The position numbers were made by a program, and so were the translations under genes. The notes beneath the pieces were generated by a model that made no database searches, was not told where the DNA came from, and was given only the letters and a program-made list of their open reading frames with translations. From Flavobacteriales bacterium (GTDB lineage: Bacteria > Bacteroidota > Bacteroidia > Flavobacteriales > PHOS-HE28), in assembly GCA_008016945.1 (NCBI GenBank), contig SSGN01000075.1:1-18168 (forward strand): a DNA stretch of 18,168 bases, written 5' to 3'. Below, one piece after another: positions 15,020-18,168 of the stretch. Position 1 is the first letter of the stretch; every line of letters starts with the position of its first letter.

Positions 15020-15358
15020 ATGAAAAGGAACATTCTGATCGCACTTGCCCTATTCATCGGCTGCGCCGCTATGGCGCAGAACACCATCTGGAGCCTCGCC
15101 GTGGGCAATTGGCGCAACGGCCCCGTGGTGTACATCACCCCGGTGATCGAGACCACCGAAGCGTTCACCACACCGCAACTGCTGGCCCGCTACCGGGAGG
15201 AGTTCCCCGTGTTGAAGGACGTGCAGGACTTGGACGTGCTGCGCTTCGGCACACCCGAAGAAGGGAACGACAGCCGTACCACGCTGAAGGCCAAGTACGG
15301 TGTGCGCAAGCTGGAAGTGGTGATGCTGGAAACGACCAAGGGCGTGCAGGAGAAGTGA
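15020..15358 (+). CDS. Small secreted protein of unknown function
   Basis: A 112-residue protein I do not recognise. MKRNILIALALFIGCAAMAQ is a good signal peptide with the AQ end common in Bacteroidota, leaving about 92 mature residues. Cys15 lies within the signal, but the residues before it fit a lipobox poorly. The mature part has a beta-strand-like GPVVYITPVIETTEAF, a helical LLARYREEFPVLKDV, and DVLRFGTPEEGNDSRTTLKAKY. No cysteine or catalytic motif is seen. It starts directly after a strong hairpin and ends at a stop codon that abuts the stop of the convergent gene. Codon use resembles the neighbours, which supports a real gene. Confidence 0.65.
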   Translation: MKRNILIALALFIGCAAMAQNTIWSLAVGNWRNGPVVYITPVIETTEAFTTPQLLARYREEFPVLKDVQDLDVLRFGTPEEGNDSRTTLKAKYGVRKLEVVMLETTKGVQEK

Positions 15359-15811
15359 TCAACCCTGCATGGCTTTGCGCAAGCCCCTCGCTGCGGCAGC
15401 GCGCACCTTGTTCCGCACCATGGGCGACCAACCCAGCAGCAGGCCGCTGGTACCCAGCGCCTGCCTGCTCCAGCGCCAGAAGTCGAACCTGTCCCGCTGA
15501 ACGAGGATGAGGCCATCCTTCAGGCTGAACGTGGAGGTGATGACGTTGTGCACCGGGCGCTGCGTGCGGCTGAACGTATACCACGCCTCCCACCGCACCA
15601 CCCCACTGCGCTCATCCTCGCTGATGATGGTGAACGCCACCCGCAGATCGGTGCCGCTGGTGAGCAGCATCCGCCACATCGCACGGGCACCAGCGGCGTC
15701 CAACGCCGGGAAAACAGGATCGCTGAAGCGTGCATCGGGGTGGTAGCATGCCCCCATCGCAGCCCAGTCCTTCCGGACCAATGCGGAATAGAAACGGTTC
15801 AGCACATTCAA
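15359..15811 (-). CDS. SnoaL-like / NTF2-family protein
   Basis: A 150-residue protein with the NTF2/SnoaL cone-shaped alpha+beta fold. Typical features are the first helix LNRFYSALVRKDWAAMGACY, the following HPDARFSDPVF with its Asp-Pro, the helix ARAMWRMLLTS, and the strands VRWEAWYTFSRT, VHNVITSTFSLKDGLI and RDRFDFWRWSRQALG. The family includes cyclases, isomerases and many uncharacterised proteins, so no reaction is claimed. There is no signal peptide, so it is probably cytoplasmic. There is no in-frame ATG near the start. I used TTG 15811, and GTG 15805 is an alternative. The stop codon at 15359 directly abuts that of the convergent small gene. Confidence 0.8.
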   Translation of the reverse strand: MNVLNRFYSALVRKDWAAMGACYHPDARFSDPVFPALDAAGARAMWRMLLTSGTDLRVAFTIISEDERSGVVRWEAWYTFSRTQRPVHNVITSTFSLKDGLILVQRDRFDFWRWSRQALGTSGLLLGWSPMVRNKVRAAAARGLRKAMQG

Positions 15812-15857
15812 AGATGGTGAAAGGAGCGTAGCGAATGCCCATCAATAATTTAGCGCC

Positions 15858-16844
15858 ATGCGCGCCAACCCTATCTTCCTCCTTTCCATATGCACCAGTT
15901 CCATGGTCCATGGCCAGGACCAGGCGCGGTACGATGAATTGATCGCGAAGGCCTACTCCCTCTACGAACAGGAGGACTACAAGGCCAGCGGAGGAACGTA
16001 CGCGGAAGCATTCAAGACCCTGGGTTGGAATGGCACCTCCAACGACCGGTACAACGCCGCTTGTGCATGGGCCTTGGCGGGAGTACCGGACTCCGCCTTC
16101 TACCAGCTGAAGCGGATCGCCGACCTGATGGACTATGCGAACCTGAAGCACATCACCACCGACCCGGACCTGAACGGTTTGCACACGGACAAGCGCTGGA
16201 ATGAAGTGATCGACCGGGTGGCGAAGAACAAGGAACGGCTGGAGGCCAACTACGACAAGGCCCTGGTCGCGCAACTCGACTCCATCTTCGCAGAGGACCA
16301 GGGCTTGCGCAACGGGATCGCCGCCGTGGAAGCGGAGTTCGGGCATGATTCAAAGGAGATGAAAGCGTATTGGCACCGCATCTGGGTGGCCGATTCGCTC
16401 AACCAGATCAAGGTGGTCCGGATCCTGGATGAACGTGGATGGTTAGGACCGGATGTCGTAGGTCCCACTGGGAACCTGGCGTTGTTCCTGGTGATCCAGC
16501 ATGCGGACCTGGAGACCCAGGAGAAATACCTTCCGCTGATGCGCGAAGCCATGAAGGCCGGGCGTGCCAAGGGCAACCATCTGGCCATGCTCGAGGACCG
16601 GACCCGCATGCGCCGTGGACGGCCGCAGGTGTATGGCACGCAACTGGGGCGCGACCCCGATACGAACAGCTATTACCTGAGCCCATTGGAGGACCCCGAG
16701 CATGTGGACCAGCGGAGAGCCGAGGTGGGTCTTCGACCGTTGAACGACTACCTCGTCAGCATGGGGCTCAAGTGGGACCTCGAAGCCTACTACAAGGACC
16801 TGCCACGGCTGCAGGAATTGTTGAAGCGCAACGCCGAGCACTGA
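15858..16844 (+). CDS. DUF6624 protein with N-terminal TPR-like region
   Basis: A 328-residue protein. MRANPIFLLSICTSSMVHGQ is a probable signal peptide with a polar end. Residues ~22-125 are TPR-like helices (ARYDELIAKAYSLYEQEDYKAS, YNAACAWALAGVPDSAFYQL) ending with DKRWNEVIDRVAK. Residues ~140-275 match DUF6624: an N-terminal helix DSIFAEDQGLRN, then FLVIQHADLETQEKYLPLM (residues 210-228), HLAMLEDRTRMRRGRPQVYGTQ (241-262). The conserved QHAD, LEDR and QxYGTQ motifs suggest a binding or catalytic site, but the function is unknown. Upstream, TAATTTAG at 15846-15853 is one mismatch from the -7 element and lies only 4 bases before the ATG, so the leader would be very short if this is used. Confidence 0.8.
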   Translation: MRANPIFLLSICTSSMVHGQDQARYDELIAKAYSLYEQEDYKASGGTYAEAFKTLGWNGTSNDRYNAACAWALAGVPDSAFYQLKRIADLMDYANLKHITTDPDLNGLHTDKRWNEVIDRVAKNKERLEANYDKALVAQLDSIFAEDQGLRNGIAAVEAEFGHDSKEMKAYWHRIWVADSLNQIKVVRILDERGWLGPDVVGPTGNLALFLVIQHADLETQEKYLPLMREAMKAGRAKGNHLAMLEDRTRMRRGRPQVYGTQLGRDPDTNSYYLSPLEDPEHVDQRRAEVGLRPLNDYLVSMGLKWDLEAYYKDLPRLQELLKRNAEH

Positions 16845-17040
16845 AGCACCGACATGACCGGTCTGAAGTGCGCGGTGCGGAAAAGGCCATGGCCCGGCCC
16901 GTGATCCCCGAACCACACCGACACACTGGGGCGGACCTATCACCAATTCGCACTACTGAGGTGGCAACATAGAAGCGGTCCATTCCGCTCGGTAGCGAGG
17001 AAATGAAGAAGCGAGGAAGCCACGCCCACTTTCACTTGGC

Positions 17041-17065
17041 GGATTCAACCAATAAACGCAATCGC
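17041..17065 (+). repeat. IS30 left inverted end
   Basis: This 25-base end begins GGATTCAAC and continues ATAAACGCAATCG. It matches the reverse complement of the right end at 22 of 25 positions, with mismatches at two adjacent bases after GGATTCAAC and at the last base. It lies 4 bases beyond the transposase stop codon. Confidence 0.9.
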
Positions 17066-17069
17066 GGGG

Positions 17070-18023
17070 TCATCGGGTTAGTCGGTTGAACTGGTTGATC
17101 GGGGTGTCGAAGTTGAAGCGTTTTCTTGGTCTGCGGTTGAGCTGGTCCTGGACTTGCTGGACGAACTCATCGGTAAGGGTATTGAAGTCGGTACGCTTGG
17201 GGATGTACTGGCGGATGAGGCCGTTGAGGTTCTCGTTGGATCCGCGCTCCCAGCTGCGATAGGGCTTGGCGAAGAAGAAGTCCAGGCCGAGCTTGTCGGC
17301 AATGCGCTGGTGGTCGGCGAACTCCTTGCCGTTGTCGCTGGTAGCCGTGTGCAAGTGGAATTTCCAAGGGCGCAGCAGTTCGATGGCGGCCTGCGCTACT
17401 GCACCAGCTTCTTTGCGGGGCAGCTTGCGCATACGCAGCATGCCGGTGGCCCTGTCGTTGATCGTGAGGATGGCACCCTGGTGGCCCTTGCCGATGATCG
17501 TGTCCATCTCCAGGTCGCCGAAGCGCTTGCGCTGCTCCACAACGGCGGGGCGCTGTTCGATATCCACCCTGCCCACAATGATGCCCCTGCTGTCCTTGGC
17601 CGCTCCGCGCTTGCGGTAGCGCTTGCCGCGTGTGCGCAGGTGCTCATGCAAGGTCCCGCCTCGTTTCTTGTCCTGCCACACATGCTGGTAGATGCGCTCG
17701 TGGGAGACCATGTCGCGGCCCTCGCGCTCTGCCAGGCCCACGATCTGCTCCGGACTGAACTTTTGGGTCAGTTGGCGCTCCACTCCGGCACGCATGGCAG
17801 CGGTGAAGCGCACTGCCTTGGGTTTGTCCCTCTTGCGTTGGGCACTCTTGCGCGCGGCCAGGTCGGCGTTGTACTCCCCGCTGCGCCCATCGCAGTTGCG
17901 CCTGAGCTCGCGGCTCACCGCAGAGGCAGACTTGCCAATGGCCTCGGCGATCTGTTTCTGCTGGCGACCTGCCTTCTTCATGCGCTGTATGATGCACCTT
18001 TGCTCATCGGTGATATGGCTCAT
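17070..18023 (-). CDS. IS30 family transposase
   Basis: A 317-residue DDE transposase that catalyses excision and integration of the element. Residues ~8-43 form the helix-turn-helix (QRCIIQRMKKAGRQQ, KSASAVSRELRRN). The catalytic core shows DLEMDTIIGKGHQGA (Asp174), SDNGKEFADH (Asp230) and SWERGSNENLNGLIRQY (Glu264). The 33-residue spacing between Asp230 and Glu264 is the IS30 hallmark. The reading frame is intact, so the element may be active. I chose ATG 18023 (MSHITDEQR) because IS30 proteins begin right at the HTH region. ATG 18071 would add 16 residues of no obvious meaning. TACCCTTG at 18056-18049 could be a -7 element for the shorter form. Confidence 0.93.
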   Translation of the reverse strand: MSHITDEQRCIIQRMKKAGRQQKQIAEAIGKSASAVSRELRRNCDGRSGEYNADLAARKSAQRKRDKPKAVRFTAAMRAGVERQLTQKFSPEQIVGLAEREGRDMVSHERIYQHVWQDKKRGGTLHEHLRTRGKRYRKRGAAKDSRGIIVGRVDIEQRPAVVEQRKRFGDLEMDTIIGKGHQGAILTINDRATGMLRMRKLPRKEAGAVAQAAIELLRPWKFHLHTATSDNGKEFADHQRIADKLGLDFFFAKPYRSWERGSNENLNGLIRQYIPKRTDFNTLTDEFVQQVQDQLNRRPRKRFNFDTPINQFNRLTR

Positions 18024-18071
18024 TCTTGCAACGGATTGGACCCCAGCACAAGGGTAGATCGTATCCTCCAT

Positions 18072-18111
18072 TCAGAGAGGAGCGAGGGGCGAAAGCCTCT
18101 CCTCCTCCTGA
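18072..18111 (-). promoter_or_regulatory. Long hairpin between the IS30 right end and the transposase
   Basis: TCAGGAGGAGGAGAGGC (18111-18095, minus strand) pairs with the downstream arm ending CTCCTCTCTGA (to 18072) around a TTTC loop, giving about 16 base pairs with small bulges. On the minus strand T7 precedes it and no T-run follows, so it is not an intrinsic terminator. It would form only in transcripts entering from outside the element. Confidence 0.55.
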
Positions 18112-18140
18112 AAAAAAGATCAGTCGTCTTGTCGGTCTAT

Positions 18141-18165
18141 CCGATTGCGTTTATGAGTTGAATCC
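18141..18165 (-). repeat. IS30 right inverted end
   Basis: Read on the minus strand this 25-base end starts GGATTCAAC, then TC, then ATAAACGCAATCGG. It pairs with the left end at 17041-17065 and marks the upstream boundary of the element, 3 bases from the window edge. Confidence 0.9.
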
Positions 18166-18168
18166 GTG

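Larger units (their letters stand above)
17041..18165 (-). mobile_element. Complete IS30-family insertion sequence, about 1.1 kb
   Basis: Two imperfect inverted ends bound an intact IS30-type transposase gene on the minus strand. The 1125-bp length is normal for the family. Bases 17040 and 18166 also fit the inversion, so the ends could lie one base further out. The three flanking bases (GGC on the left, GTG on the right) do not form an obvious target duplication, but only 3 bases are visible on the right. The 196 bases before it (16845-17040) contain no gene, only a weak 6-bp inverted repeat after the DUF6624 stop (16846-16851 with 16873-16878). Confidence 0.92.

Noticed and set aside
18072..18120. 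Hairpin plus A7/T7 run as an intrinsic terminator
   Set aside because: The T-run lies on the wrong side of the hairpin for the minus strand, and the plus strand has A, not T, after it.
17154..18161. A 335-codon plus-strand open frame opposite the IS30 transposase
   Set aside because: It is antisense to a transposase with all catalytic residues. No independent motif was seen.

Overview
This window looks like chromosomal DNA from a GC-rich member of the Bacteroidota, probably a Flavobacteriales-type environmental lineage. The evidence is a secreted protein with a C-terminal type IX secretion (T9SS) sorting domain and the GCTDPTSC...DDGSC cysteine motif common in marine Flavobacteriia, DUF4476 and DUF6624 proteins, LPP20-type lipoproteins, signal peptides ending in AQ, and promoters of the Bacteroidota TTG-N19-TAnnTTTG form. 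Start codons have no convincing Shine-Dalgarno sequences, which also fits. No tRNA, rRNA or CRISPR array was seen. No stretch longer than about 300 bases lacks a gene.

Layout from left to right. (1) 3-824, plus strand: the C-terminal part of a 2-oxoacid dehydrogenase E1 beta region, cut by the window edge. (2) 5493-1013, minus strand: a compact four-gene cell-envelope operon, DUF4476 protein -> TPR/CsgG lipoprotein -> LPP20 lipoprotein -> second small LPP20-like lipoprotein. It has a consensus-like promoter in front and a strong intrinsic terminator behind (931-970). (3) 5636-6979, plus strand: a saccharopine dehydrogenase family enzyme. (4) 8995-7070, minus strand: a ribosome/tRNA maturation operon, rpsP -> rimM -> trmN6, with a good promoter, an inverted repeat near the start of transcription, and a hairpin between rpsP and rimM. 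(5) 9101-12486, plus strand: a FUSC-type membrane protein followed 29 bases later by a secreted GH20 beta-N-acetylhexosaminidase. (6) 12576-14966, plus strand: a large secreted multidomain protein whose centre is a lysyl oxidase domain, followed by a dockerin-like region and a T9SS tail. (7) 15020-16844: a small secreted protein of unknown function, a convergent SnoaL/NTF2-like protein, and a TPR/DUF6624 protein. (8) 17041-18165: a complete IS30-family insertion sequence with both inverted ends.

The most notable gene is the lysyl oxidase. By-eye alignment to animal LOX finds all three copper histidines, both residues that form the lysine tyrosylquinone cofactor, and most of the disulfide cysteines. 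This predicts an active, exported copper amine oxidase able to cross-link or modify extracellular protein. The second notable locus is the DUF4476-CsgG-LPP20-LPP20 operon. It has a CsgG-like pore or assembly lipoprotein but no curli subunit or csgE/csgF gene beside it, so it may be an undescribed outer-membrane system. Much of the window (envelope lipoproteins, GH20 enzyme, secreted oxidase, T9SS cargo) deals with the cell surface and extracellular material.
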